A DNA stretch of 64,000 nt, taken from contig NW_024881316.1 in NCBI RefSeq assembly GCF_018691265.1, positions 29,729,819-29,793,818 of the forward strand. The letters run 5' to 3'. The notes beneath the pieces are model-generated. The model was not told the origin of the DNA, did no database searches, and was given only the letters and a program-made list of their open reading frames with translations. Position 1 is the first letter of the stretch, and each line of letters starts with the position of its first letter. A program made the position numbers and the translations under genes. This DNA comes from Tyto alba (Eukaryota; Chordata; Aves; Strigiformes; Tytonidae). Shown piece by piece: positions 51,293-64,000 of this stretch.

Positions 51293-51810
51293 ATCACAGA
51301 ATCATAGAATATCTTAAATTGGAAGGGACCCATAAGGATTATCAAGTCCAACTCCCTCTCAGGATTACCTAAAACTGAACTATATGACTGACAGTGTCAT
51401 CCAGACACTCCTTGGACTCTGACAGGCTCAGTGTCTCCAGGTGGAGAATCTGGCAGTCTCTCTTGTTAAATTTCATATGGCTGGTGAATGACCAGCTCTT
51501 TAGCTTGTCTGGATCTCTCTGTAAGGACGTTCTACTCTCAAGACAGTCCACAGCTCCTCCTAGTTTAGTATAGTCAGCAAATTTACTTAATGTTCATTCA
51601 ACTCCTGCATTCAGGTCTTTTATAAAAACATTGAAGAGAACTGGCCTTAAAATTGAGCCCTGGGGAACCCCACTGGTGGCTGGCCGCCAGCCTGATATAA
51701 CCCCATATACTATAACTCTTTGAGCCCAACCCATTAGCCAGTTGCTCACCCAACGTATTATGGACTTGTCTGCTGGACTTTTTATCCAGAGGGATACTGT
51801 AAGAGACAGT
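51293..51810 (-). mobile_element. CR1 LINE with internal deletion
   Basis: The plus strand opens tcacagaatcatagaatatc (reverse complement of a CR1 tail). On the minus strand, about 51800 to 51595 reads a [16 protein letters not shown] block and [21 protein letters not shown], the RT motif B region. Then comes F-A-D-Y-T-K-L-G-G (motif C, 51570-51581 for F-A-D-Y) and HMKFNKRDCQILHL at about 51477. Within roughly 180 bases of that block the 3' tail is reached. The copy at 60055 has about 800 bases over the same span, so roughly 600 bases of the RT C-terminal region are missing. The left truncation is at about 51810. Confidence 0.92.
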
Positions 51811-54800
51811 ATAATAAGGGACTGCAATGAAAATACAGAACGAAATCCACAATTAGTTGTATCATCATAACAATTAGAGTCTACAATAGAAATGTCATCA
51901 TCTCATCACATGTTGATGTTGGTGCAGCTATTGGTTCAGCAAAACTTGCTTCCCTATCATGTTTTGCTCTTATGTTTATAATCCTTCTAACCATGAACTA
52001 ACTTATTAGGGGCAAATATTTTGATAAAAACATATGTCCTGACATAAAGAACATTTTTGGTAAGAACATGAAATAGGGAAGAAAATAATATATCTCACCA
52101 GGCACTGAGCAAATATCCAAATAGTACTAATCATAAAATTTTTGTCACAGCTATCTTATGACCAAAATTTTTCATAACTTATAAAAAATACATATAGTTT
52201 GGAAAATATTTAACATTATTAAAAAAAAAAAAAAATCTTGCAACCAAAAAGCAAAATCCTGGAGGTTAATTCTCCTTAAAAAGAGGACAATAGTCTGAGA
52301 ATGAAGTCTTCCATCACTGGAAAGTCTTCCATGACTTCTAGCATAATAATAAAAAAGAAGGTATCATGGGAGTTTTCTCTGGCCACAAGACTAACCCCAA
52401 GAGGGAAGAGGATCCATGAGGCACCAGCCTACAACTATCAGAAATGTTTTGGCAGCAATTCAGAATTATGACTTTGTACCACAAGTCTTTGTGCTTGTTA
52501 CTTAATTTAATCATTTATTCCATCTGTAGCTAAACTTGAAAAATGCAGTGTTATTAGGTGAAGTTTCTACCACTTCTTTTTTTGTTTTTCATTCTTTCTT
52601 CTGCTTCATTTCTATCACTATATGAACTTGATCAAATTCATATGAAAACATAAGGAAATATACACCAATAAATGTGATAACAAACTATGCAGTGTTCCTA
52701 ATAGACCTTCATTGTCTTTCACACGCTTCAGGGAATTATCAGTACAACCCAGTGCCTTTTAAGAATAACTTCCCTGAGTTACCCTGAGGCTTGTATTTGA
52801 AAATTTTGCTTTGAATATCTTTTAAATAAATTGTACTTTGCATCTGGGTACCATTCATGAAACAAATCAGGTATAGTGGATATAGTTTTCTATAGCTTTC
52901 TTATTCAATATATATATCAGCTTATAAACAGGCAATAGCTCTGTCAAAAAGTTATATGAAGTACATGATAATAACTGAGAAAAAGAAGGAGGAATCTAAA
53001 AACTATCATGGCCTCAGTATTTTATTTAATAGTTCTATCCTAAGAGTTAAAAATCACAACCATGTATAATGATTGGAAGTCTTTAAATTGCACTAAATCC
53101 ACACAGGTACTGTTATCACGGAGAATATGTTTTGTCCTTTATTGTAGATTACCGTATGTTATCTGTCTGGAAAGCGGTATGGTTGATCAACAGAGGGAAG
53201 TCTGTTTGCTGTGTCTTGGCTGGGGCACCCTGGGTAGATGGAACTTTTACAAGGAGATTGACTGTTCCTTGAGATGAAATGTGAGAAGTTCCTGGAGGGT
53301 TACAGTGTGATACCTCCTTAGGAGGGAACTTGTTGAGCAAGCACTGACTGTGAAGCACTGCAGAAGGGTAGGAAGCTGACATGAAGTCAGTCTTTACTAT
53401 GAAAAAATAAGCACTGTTCCTAGAGACATGGCCTCTGCAGATTCTGTTGCAAACCAAATAAAACCCTACTGAAAGTTTCTGAACTGAAATCAGGCCCAGA
53501 AGAAGGGATTCTGCAAGGTTTTGTAGAATCTATGGCAGTTTCTCCATAGATTAATCAAAAATAGGCTGAAAGATATGAGGATTTGAAATTACTTTATCTG
53601 AACTCATTCTTCATTCACTTCTGTCAACATGGAATGCCTAAGGACCTAGGTAAAGAGCAGGGATTCTCACCTGCCTGATTGTTTACTGCACTACATTTCT
53701 TTTTTCAACATTTTAAGGTTTTACATCTCTAGGTCTTATGTCCCATCTTTCATGGGTTTTGTGGTCAGATATGCAAGAGAAATGAAGAATGGCAAAATTG
53801 GGAATTAAAATAATAAACAGTGGAATTCAACAAGGGAATTAAATATAAAATATGACAAACTACTTAAATATGTAAAATGCCAAGAGCTCTGTCAGGAATT
53901 ACTTGAGCCATTAAGGGATGAGCAGGAAAATAGTGACAGATACTGTAGCTGACAGCCTGAAAGAATTCTTTGCTTCATTATACACACAAATAAATGGAGA
54001 GTCATATCCCAGAGAAGGAACAGTAAATTTTCCTGTGGACTGAATTAAAAACTGTGGAACAAGGAAAGTTTAAAGGTTTTACATCCATACCAGACCAGAT
54101 AGTTCAAAGTAGTCTATTAAACGTGATAAAGGTATTGAGTCTATATACCTTATAGCTGTGAATGATGATGGAAATAGCAGGGGACCTAGAGAAGGCACCA
54201 TACAGGCTTTTGAAAGTGTGTAAACAGCTACGGAAAGCAGTATCACAGAACTGCTGATTCTGTGTCAGATTGTCCCTGCCAAGAGAACAGCAGTACAAAT
54301 GGGGAGAGATGGGAATAAGAGGAAAGAATTCCTCTTCCTACTGGGCACTGAGCAGAGGCTAAAATAGATCCCATCATTTGCACTTAATATAGGACAGAAA
54401 TCAGCTTGATGAGGAACAAACAAAGAGCCTTGAAGGACATTAATGCCAAAGTATTCTGAGTAACGATAGGGAAGCTCCCTCAACCATTCAGAGCACCCCT
54501 GCAGCAGTGGTCCCCAAAGGCCTTCCTGCATAATTCCTCCCTCTCTCTTTATTTTAATAGCCACTGAAACCCTGCTGATGCTGTGGAATTCTGTGCTGAC
54601 AGTAAGGAAGTTCCCTAGAGTTCTGTTGTGGCTGGCATTCTTTTCCTTTCAGATCAATGGAGGAATAAAAAACTACATAAAATTAAGAAAAAATGCATAA
54701 GAGGAGTAACTGGTTCCCTGATGTGGACTAAGAGCGTCTGAGGGGACTGTGGGGGTGTCCTTAACTTGCACTCTGTAGTCTCATAGCAGGCTATGTTTGG

Positions 54801-56611
54801 AGTTTGAATCGAGGACTGGAGAACTTTGAGAGCCATATCTTCCTCACTGTCACTCTGCTGCTTGTCATGACTGCCTTCATTGGTTAGTGTGTATCTCATG
54901 AGACTGCTGTTGCCTGTCCATTTGTTCCAAAGAGGGTAGTTCAAAAGGATGATCAGTAGTATCCAGTTCTGTCACTGATTTCAGGTGGGACATGAGACAT
55001 GGGTATCAAGTATATAGAAATTACATTGTTTTGTCCTGGGTTTTTTTTCCTACTTCATACTGTTTTCTTAGGCAAACTCTCATTGAAATCACAGGGAATT
55101 TTTATTTGAATACAGCTTTCCAAACATTTTTTCAATGCTTGCTGTAACTGAGAAAACAAAAATAAGCTCTTTCATGTTATAGTCTTAGTGTAGTGGCACA
55201 AACTCAGGATACTCCTCGGATGGCACTGTAATATTTTGTCTAAAAGTCTCACATTTAATATGCTATTTTACCTTAACAAGAAATATTGGGTTTTGCTCCA
55301 AGACTTCTAACTTATATTTTCCTCTTCCATATTGTGCTCTATATTTACCTATGTCTGTCAGTCACTGGCATGTATCTTTAAGTACTTCAAACATTTATCT
55401 GAATATGTCACACCCCATTATTAACATATGGATAGATTTATAACCATACTTAAAGTTACCTAGATACCTAAATAAACAATATTTATTTTAAAGTAACATG
55501 CTGAAGTTGAAAAGCAAAAAACACAGGTCCCAGCTTTGCAAACTATTACACCTGATCTTCATTTTCAGCATACAAGTAGCCCAAATTCTTTTGTAGGAAT
55601 ACTTAACTGCTGAAAATCAAACATCTGTTTAACTGATTGAAGAACTAATGCTTCATTCTCTAATAATGTTGGTATTTCCTTTAATTTGTTTGTTATGGTT
55701 TTTGATAATGTACTTTCAGTTTTCTATAAAACAGTCTTCTAATTCCATATCACTGTAAAAAATGATTAATTTTCTAACCATATGGGATACTTTCTACAGC
55801 TTTTAAAATATTTTAATGTTATTACTGTAATTCATAATGGTTTTAATAATGTAATTCTGAATAAAACAACCTCTCTTGTTAAAAATAATTGAAAACACAG
55901 TGGGGACATTTTAAAAGAATTGTCTTAATTAAGAAATCAGATATGACAGTGCACTTCTATTCATTTATTTTATACTCCCTGGATTATAAAAGTCACTTCG
56001 TTTTCAGTCTTCTAATATTAAACTGAGCTTAAAATAAATGGGCAGAATGCATGGTCTGTATTGTTTACCCTACTAATGAAAATAGTTTCATCCCCAGAGG
56101 ATATGCCCAGCCTAATGTCCGTATTCCCACACTTTTCCTGGTCCCATCCTCATCCCTGTTCTCTTGCAGTTTTAGATCGATGCACTGACTTCTAGTAACC
56201 ACATTTTATATATTTTGTCTTCCTTTTCCAAATTAATAAAGTAATCTTGGAAATATATTTTAAACAAGACCTTCAGCTAGGGATGTCAGGGGAGCTATGT
56301 TGATTTACACACAATAGTGATCTGATCCACTCTGGTTATTGTTCAGGAAGAACTCAGCCTGGGAGAGACAAATAAATCCAAAATTCCTTCTGGGAAAACT
56401 GTGGGCCAGCTTGTCTTTCTGCTAACAGGACATGTCCCATTTTGATTCCATCCATGTCTAAAAAGCAAAGCAAAACTGATATATACGTAAAATGGAAGAG
56501 TTGCTCATAAGGATAGAGCATAAAATAGCTGGCTGTGAGGAGTTATTCTTGTTTTCTTTTAGGGGAAATCAATATGTTTGGGAGAAAAAAACACTATGAA
56601 TTCTTCTTAAA
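51811..56611. other. AT-rich stretch, no confident gene
   Basis: About 4.8 kb. It contains a 14-A run near 52221-52234. Near 53930-54000 a frame reads ADSLKEFFASLYTQ, reminiscent of the CR1 RT linker, but no second landmark confirms it. Other frames (up to 102 codons, 53149-53457 minus) are unassigned. Confidence 0.45.
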
Positions 56612-56832
56612 CAGGAACATAGGAGGTTTTGTCTGCATATATGGGAAATCTTTTTTATTGTGAGGCTGACTGAGTGCTGGCTCAGGTTGCCCAGAGAGGT
56701 TGTGGAGTCTCCATCATTGGAGGTATTCAAAAGGTACCTGGACATGATCTTGAGCATCTGGCTTGAGCAAGGGATTGGACCAGATGACCTTCAGAGGTCC
56801 CTTACAACCTCAACCATTCTGTTTCTGTGATT
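56612..56832 (+). mobile_element. CR1 3' end fragment
   Basis: It reads a ggaacataggaggttttgtctgcat block, then ttattgtgaggctgactgag, gcccagagaggttgtggagtctcc near 56688-56712 and ttggaccagatgaccttcagaggtccc. It ends accattctgtttctgtgatta. These are the C-terminus and 3' UTR of a CR1 copy of the type whose tail has attctgtga. Confidence 0.88.
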
Positions 56833-59800
56833 ATGGTCTGAAACGCTAATAGACTTTTATGTTTTGATTCATAATGGGTCATTTTTAAATGACATTGTTT
56901 TTAAACAAATGAAATTGTTTTTTAAGCAACTTGTTTTTTTCTATCCAAACTAAATTTGTACATGAGGAATCATTCTTTACAATAAAATGAATTAAAATAT
57001 ATTTCATATTAATTTCATTAGAATTGAAGGAAGTCAATAATTAAGTCCCTCTGGCTGCTCTAAATTGATTATTTTTTTTCTCAGCTACTACAGCCTGTGT
57101 AAGATGACAAGCACAAAATCACTGCCTGTTCAGCGTAGCCTGCATTAGCAATACGTTATTCAAAACCAATACCCGGTAGAATAGAGTTTTGTCTATACCA
57201 AAAAAAACAGTGTGAAATATAAACAAAGTGTGAGTTTTGAAATATATTAAATGGGGTGAAATTGACAAATCATTCTATAGAAGTTCTAATTGCTTTGCTT
57301 GAGAGAGTTGAAAATACTTCTTATATATCTGGTTTATAGTCAGGGGAATCTTTTAGCTTTTTGTCAGACAGTAAGAAGCTAGTAACTGAAGAGACATAAA
57401 GATGAATTTTTCATCACTCCCTGGTGCTGGGACAAATGTGTAACTTGTAGTGAAATTCTGTGCATTCAGTGGACTGAGAATGGTAGCTTCTCAACTTTGG
57501 CTAGGTGGTATAAATGAGGTAAGGGCCATTCTTGTTCAATATCAGAAGAAAATGTCTTAGGTCTATGTTAAAATACAATTTATCTATGTTGAAACAATAT
57601 TAAATATGTCCCTGTGTCACCTGAGGAGAAAATCCCTCTGCACTCTCAAATATTACTGTTAGTAATGATGTCATTAATAAAATACATTTAAGAAAAAAAT
57701 CCTTTTCTCACAATGATTCTCCAAGACAACTCTTAGATTACTAGGAACATCTGAGACTGAATGTCATGTTTTGATTTTGCTACAAGTATTCAAAATAAAT
57801 TAAGACTGAGGAGGGGAGGAATAAATGACAATGAAATGATGAAAATAGGGAGAACTCACGATGCCACTTGCTTTAATTCATTCCACCACAACTGCAGCAG
57901 AAATTATTCATAGATGCCAGTTGGAATCCATTTATGAAAGCTTTTGAGCACTCATCTAAATCATAAACAGCTTAATATGCTTCATGTGGTTCATTGCTTA
58001 AAATCTGAATACTCTAAAATATCCTCTATTCCTTTTTGTAAATCTCCTTAAGTCTTGTTATCATGACACATAGATATCGAATGCCATTCTGAACTTTTAT
58101 ATCAAACTACTTATCATGGTATTTAACTGCTTCCCAGAAATGATACTTACCAATGTTGTCATGAGATCAATCTTTTTAGTCATTCTCAGTAATGCATGTG
58201 GACGTTATAGAATGTCTAAGGGTAATTGCTGATGTTAGTCAAAAACGTTATAAAACCTTTTAAGGATAATATCTTCCAGAATCTTCAGGAAGAGTATGTT
58301 CACATTTGGTTCTTTTAAAAAGTTAGCTAAAAGAGAGCTATCGTGTCTCTCTTTAAAAAGAATGCTTCTTTATTCCAGAGATTGTTCCTGCCTTGTCGGA
58401 AGAACGAAGGTGACAAATACAAGTTCTCTTATCATAAAATACAGCTATATCCCCCATCTCCCTCCTAAAAATAGGAAATTGAGATAAGGCAATAATGTTG
58501 ATCTGATAAAATACCAACTTGCTGCTGCTACTGTATTTCATGGCATACAGTTATCAACAACCTATGCTGTCTGCAGCAATATGACATTCAGAATTATGCA
58601 TCAAACAAGGTTGTACTCTGTCTCAGTGAGTATCTGTAAACCATGCTGAGATTCAGTCTTATGTTTTGATGTTTATGAATCAGACTCTAGTCAGAGATAT
58701 CACCAGAATACATCACAGACAGGGATCAGGAAAACAAATTATGAAAAACTAACTGACTGAAAGTAGTCTTTTCTTCATCACAGTGATACTAAGACATAGC
58801 TGTTCTTATATTTAGGAGATTTGAAACTTAAGAGTTTTAAACCAGTAGTTAATATGCATTCCATCTAGTTAAAACATGTTGTGGTCACTTGAACAAAACT
58901 TACATCTAAAAATGTCAGTCATAAGCAGGTAAATAATAATGTACTTCAGTATGAACAAGATAGCAGCCAAAGAAAAAGACTGAACTGTGCTATTATTTGG
59001 AGTGCTGGTTTTAATTTATTATGTCTTAATATTGAAGCTGTCATTTAGTAGGAAAATTGTCCATTGAATTTGACACAGAAAAAAAATTCTAATTTATTAA
59101 TCTAAATTACATAATAAAGTTCACCTTACCATATTTGATATCCCATCTATTTATAGGTTATGAAACAACTTTACCCTTAACAGAAAAAACTAAAGAAGAA
59201 AATGTCACAGTCACATGAAAAATACCACAAGTGCAGTAGCATATCCAATAAATAATCCATCTGTCATCAGTGACAATGAACTTTTAGTGGCTGAACACTT
59301 TACTGTCTCTACAGATATGATAATTAAGACACAACTGTTAGAGCTACTTGCCCTTAACAGCAGAACATTTGAAAGTACTGCATGCTGTACTGGTATAGCA
59401 TAAATGTAGAGATGAACCAAATTCAACTACAGGAAAACAAACATTCTCAAAAACACAGTTAACAAGCCAGAAAATATGTAGGCAAATAAAAGGATACCAA
59501 AACTGATAGATAATATAGGCAGTTCTACCCAATGCTGTCACACCTTTTAAAATGCATATAAATGGATTTCAACCATTAAAAATAGTCAAGTCTTAGCCAG
59601 GCTTCAGAATGTCTGTTTACAGTTTACTTCTCCATGAGTCTGTAGAGTTAATGTAACTATGTTTTATCAACAAGTCTGAAGTGCTAATTTCATTTGTAAA
59701 ATCTGCAATGCCATATTATGCTACAAAAATGTGACCGTGGACTTCATTTATATCTTATAAATACTCTTGATATGTGTATGGATTTATATGCACATTTTAT

Positions 59801-60054
59801 ATTAAAACACACAAAACATTCTTCATGGTAGCAACTGAAATGATATATGTGCATGCATATACATATAAAATAGTTTGAAAATATATGAAAAGTTTACAAT
59901 GGCTGTAAGTATATGTAGTAGTTTTATGTGTTGCTAATCTAGTTAATATGGGAAATATTAGAATAAAATTTTTAAAATTATAGATCTTGTCCAAGAAAGT
60001 TATTTTTTAAGGAAGAAATCCTCAAACTTTGATCATTACAACTGTCAATGAAGA
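56833..60054. other. AT-rich stretch, no gene recognised
   Basis: About 3.2 kb with only chance frames, none over 71 codons. No element ends were seen. Confidence 0.5.
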
Positions 60055-62062
60055 CTGGCCTGCCTGAACAGGGAGGTTTGGTAGGAACTCAGGAAAAAAA
60101 AGAGAGTTTATGACCTTTGGAAAAAGAGGCAGCAATTCAGGAGGCATACAGGGATGTTGTGAGGTTATGGAGGGAGAAAACTAGAAGGTCCAAAGCCCAG
60201 GTAGAACTTAATCTGGCTACTTCTATAAAAGACAACAAAAAACGTTTCTATATATACTTTAGCAGTAAAAGGAGAGCTAAGGAGAATCTCCGTCCATTAG
60301 TGGATGTGGGGGGAAACATAGTGACAAAAGATGAGGAAAAATGTGAGGTACGTAATGCCTTCTTTGTCTCAGTCATTAATAGAAAGACCAGGTATTCTGC
60401 AGCTGCCCAGCCCCCTGAGTTGGGAGACGGGAACAAGAAGCAGAATGAAGACCTCATAATTCAATGTAAAATTGTTGATGAACTGCTACACCACTTAGAC
60501 ACGCACAAGTCTATGGGGCTGGATGGGATACACCCAAAGGTACTGAGGGAGCTGGTGGATGTTTTCAACAAACCACTTTCAGTCAGTTATCAGCAGTCCT
60601 GGCTAACCGGGGAGGTTCCGCTTGACTGGAAGTTAGTAAATGTGACACCCATATACAAGAAAGGCTGGAAGGAGGATCCAGATAGATACAGGCCTGTCAG
60701 TCTGACCTTGGTGCTGGGGAATATTATGGAGCAGACGACCCTGAGTGCTATCACATGGCACATACAGGATAACCAGGTGATCAAGCCCAGTCAGCATGGG
60801 CTTATGAAAGGCAGGTCCTGCTTGATTAACCTGACCTTCTAAGACAAGGAGACCTGCTTAGTGGGTGAGGGAACGGCTGTGGATGTCATTCACCTGGACC
60901 TTAGTAAAGCTTTTGACACTGTTTCCCACAGCATTTGCTGGAGAAGCTAACTGTTCATGACTTGGATGGGTGTACTCCTTCCTGGATAAAAAAATGACTA
61001 GATGCTGGCTGTGACCAAAGAGTTGTGGTGAATGGAGTTAAATCCAGATGGCAGCCAGTTACAAATGGTGTTCCCCAGGGCTCAGGTTTGGGGCCAGTTC
61101 TCTTTAATACCTTAATCAATGATCTGGACAAGGAGATTGAGTACACCTTCAATAAGTTTGCAGACAACACCAAGTTGTCTGGGAGTGTTGATCTGCATGG
61201 GGGAATGAAGGCTCTGCAGAGGGATCTGGACAGGCTGGATCAACGGGCCGAGGCCAATTGTATGAGGTTCAATGAGGCTGAGTGCCTGGTCCTGCAGTTG
61301 GTTCACAACAACCCCACGCCACACCACAGGCTTGGGGAAAAGTGGCTGGAAAGCTGCCTGGCAGAAAAGCACCTGGAGATGTTGGTCGACAGTCATCTGA
61401 TTATGAGCCAGTAGTGTTCCCAGGTGGCCAAGAAGGCCAATAACAACCTGGCTTTCTTATATCCTGTATCATAAATAGTGTGTCCAGCAGGACTAAGGAA
61501 GTGATCGTTCCCCCTGTACTCAGCACTGGTGAGGCCACACCTCAAATAATGTGTTCAACTTTGGATACCTCACTACAAGAAAGACACTGAGGTGCTAGAG
61601 CTTGTTCAAAGAAGGGCAACGAAGCTGGTGAAGGGTCCAGAGAACAAGGTTTATAAGGAGCAGCTGAGGGAACTGGGGTTGTTTAGCTGGATAAAGGAAG
61701 GCTCAGGGGAGACCATATTGCTTTCTGAAACTACTTGAAAGGAGGTTGTAATGAGGTGGGTGTCAGTCTCTTCTCCCAAGTAGAAGCTATAGGACAAGAG
61801 CAAATGGCTTCAAGTAGCACCAGGGGAGGTTTAGATTGGATATGAGGAAAAATTTCTTCATTGAAAAGGTTGTCAAGCATTGGCACAGTCTGCCCAGGGA
61901 AGTGGTTGAGTCACCATCCCTGGAGGTATATAGAAACCATGTAGATGTGCTTAGGGATGTGTTTTAGTGGTGGATTTGGCAGTGTTAGGTTAACAGCTGG
62001 ACTTGATGATCTTAAAGGTCTTTTCCAACCTAAATGGTTCTGTGATTCTATGATTCTATGAT
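60055..62062 (+). mobile_element. CR1 LINE, longest and best-preserved copy
   Basis: A 2.0-kb 5'-truncated CR1 runs from the endonuclease/RT linker to the 3' tail, which ends ggttctgtgattctatgattctatgat. Its 5' end (about 60055) falls in the linker, so the endonuclease is absent. It keeps a 241-codon open piece (60117-60842) and a 130-codon piece (61025-61414). The small number of breaks compared with the other copies suggests the youngest insertion here. No target duplication was sought with success; CR1 often makes none. Confidence 0.96.
60060..61966 (+). pseudogene. CR1 ORF2 reverse transcriptase, broken
   Basis: In the intact family this is the endonuclease/reverse transcriptase of the retrotransposon. 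Visible in order: linker (EAYRDVVRLWREKTRR, 60144-60191); SMGLDGIHPKVLREL near 60510-60555; DWKLVNVTPIYKKG near 60627-60665; YRPVSLT near 60687-60707; SQHGLMKGRSCLINLTF ending at a stop (60840-60842); AFDTVSH (motif A) near 60909-60929; [14 protein letters not shown] (motif B) near 61069-61110; and F-A-D-N at 61157-61168, where the family has F-A-D-D. The C-terminal EVIVP/LYSAL-like region follows after a stop at 61412-61414. A one-base loss near 60931-60940 likely shifts the frame before the second open piece. The C-terminal stop is at 61964-61966. It is not functional. Confidence 0.93.
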
Positions 62063-64000
62063 GACATTTTGTGTCATTCTAGAAATGTTATAAGTGTTAA
62101 ATCTATTAAGGCTTGTAACTCTATGAGATTTAAAGTTTCATAATTTTAACATCAGACCTATGTAATGCTGACAAATCTTCACTGCTCTGTGGAGGTGGGT
62201 GAATTTTGTTGAAACATATTGACAAGTCAACACTGTAATTTAAACTGTGATTTCATTTCAGTCCTACTGAGTAGGAAGAAGTAATTCTTCAAAAGTAGTC
62301 TTCAAGATCCAGAAAATGTTTTTCTCTGTGTTCTAAAATCTAATGCTTCAAACAACTTCTGTAAAATACTTTATATTTTGGACTTTTGGGTTTCGGTGTG
62401 ATTTAGTTTTGGGGTTTTATTGGAAATTTTTGTGAAGGAATCCAGTAGTGCCAACTCTCATACTTCAAAAGAGAGTTTAAAGGAGTTCAAAACCAAATTG
62501 CACCTGAGACAAATCACAAACTGCCATTGGGAAAAACTATGATGTTCCATTTTCAGGTTTGCCTCCCTGATATTACCAAGTAGCGTTCTATTCATAACTA
62601 ATATTCCATCTAATAAATTGATCCTAGTCCCTGGGAAATTAACAGAAACAAGCAGTTCTATGCGATAGAGACTGCATTTACAGGGGAAAACTAATATATC
62701 AGAAATATTGAAACTTCTCTATAAGTCCTGAGGCTGTACTACCAAAAGTATAATTTTAAAATATAAGCTTAAAATTCATCAAAAGTCTACAAAACCCACA
62801 GATTTATAGAATTCTTGAAATTCTTTAATTTTATGTAAATCAATGTAGCTTGAAATTATGACATCCCTCTCTTGCTGCCACTATCCATCTCTCTCTGCAC
62901 CCTTTAACAAAGAACTGTCAAAGACCAACACTATGAAGAAAATATATTTAATGGATTTTTATGTTTTCATTTGTGCAGGATAAGTGTTGAATATGTCACA
63001 CAATTAAAGTTACATAATAAATTATATTTAAAAAAATGGTCTCATATTTTTTTCCTAGGACTGATAATTATCAAAACAGTGCACATAAAAATACCTATGC
63101 AGGTAGAACACTGCATGGTAAGCACAGAATGTACACACTGTGGATGTATTGGGAGTGAAGACTAAAATTTCATAATTTAGAATAGAAAACAGATCATTTA
63201 AATTGCATCTTTGCTGTAGAAATTTCACAGTCCATTTGGATCAAAACAGGAAGAATAGATGACTAGGAATAAGCTACAGAGAACAGAGGGGAAAAATATT
63301 ATTTAATACAATGCAGTAAGAAGAATGGAACTTGGGAAATGGGGACATACAGTTGGTCTTCTATTCACAGAAAGAGGGGAAGAGCATGTCCAGTTGCTAT
63401 GAGCTGTGTTACTGTCCTTTCAATATGAAAGAAAAATTATGTTGATGTCAATTGCATGAGGCATTGAACATTATGTTTCGCAGACGGGAAGATACTATCA
63501 GGTCTTCATTTGGAAGGACTCTGTCACTGTTCTAGACCCACAGTACAAAACCAGTTTTAGCAGAAGTTGGCAGGAAAATAGCAAATAGATCCCAGGGAGC
63601 CTGAAATAAAATGTGTCTCCCCACTCATAGATCATTGGCATGCATTACATACGATTAAGACTATAGCATAACTGGCATAAGGAGCAGCAGACATCCCAAA
63701 GAAAGAAATATGACTGGCTCACAATTGCAGCTTGGCTACAGTAATGAACGGTCAATTGCAGAAGACAATAAACTTGAACCAGGTGTGGGGCCAGAAGTGG
63801 TATAAGAATCTGTTTCATTTAATGGAATTCAAAGGAAGGTAGATGGATCATACTGCCAATTCTTCCCCTGCAGAGATACTTTTAGACTTGGAATCAAAGC
63901 CTAGCCCATAATCAATATACCATTTGTTTTGCTGATTCAGTGACAAATTTTATCATAAATATGCAAAAACTTTACACAGTTGGGTATCTACCCTTACAGT
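62063..64000. other. AT-rich stretch to window end, no gene recognised
   Basis: Only short frames (up to 64 codons, 62971-63165). No domain, LTR terminus or CR1 tail was recognised. Confidence 0.5.

Noticed and set aside
53149..53457. 102-codon minus-strand frame with a less AT-rich body
   Set aside because: Considered as a retroviral or exon remnant, but no motif supports either reading.
1..64000. CRISPR arrays, operons, tRNA or rRNA genes
   Set aside because: No regularly spaced direct repeats with unique spacers were seen, and no RNA gene pattern was recognised by eye. The vertebrate character makes the first two implausible.

Overview
The window looks like AT-rich, non-coding nuclear DNA from a bird. 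The main evidence is a set of CR1 (chicken repeat 1) LINE fragments. Many end in the octamer-type tail ATTCTATG/ATTCTGTG, and their decayed frames still read as CR1 reverse transcriptase. Solo LTRs of the avian ERVL style are also present. I found no mammalian-type SINE or L1, no bacterial-style gene packing, and no recognisable host protein-coding gene, tRNA, rRNA or CRISPR array. The region is best read as intergenic or deep intronic DNA. I cannot name the species.

Layout. Bases 1-200 hold the start of a CR1 ORF2 (endonuclease region) on the minus strand, running off the left edge. Bases 200-10450 are mostly unique-looking AT-rich DNA with long T and A tracts (1766-1799, 4328-4363, 5064-5151), a small tandem duplication near 4700-4786 and one very old CR1-like remnant (about 1960-2165). 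A CR1 cluster follows: 10451-10780 (minus) and 10960-12781 (plus), whose 3' ends form a large inverted repeat, then 14634-15243 (minus) and 18600-19448 (plus). A possible short LTR lies at 22192-22513 (minus). Two clear solo LTRs on the minus strand are at 26421-26952 and 27407-27897; the second has a perfect 5-bp target duplication. Old CR1 pieces are at 29450-29790, 32105-32472, 38640-39310 and 44270-44339. Two related ERVL-type LTRs on the plus strand are at 41117-41930 and 42235-43214. Younger CR1 copies are at 49511-50415 (minus), 51293-51810 (minus), 56612-56832 (plus) and 60055-62062 (plus). The last is the longest and best preserved.

Function. Nothing here forms an operon or pathway. 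The only coding content is broken CR1 ORF2. All six copies that reach reverse transcriptase motif C can be compared: one keeps F-A-D-D, four carry substitutions and one has lost the segment, so no copy looks able to move itself. The LTRs keep TATA-like and poly(A) signals and are the only plausible promoter-type elements I can point to. I found no convincing new biological system. The more interesting signals are the CR1 motif C series, the CR1 inverted repeat, the duplicated U3 block in the LTR at 26421-26952, and the clean LTR boundaries.
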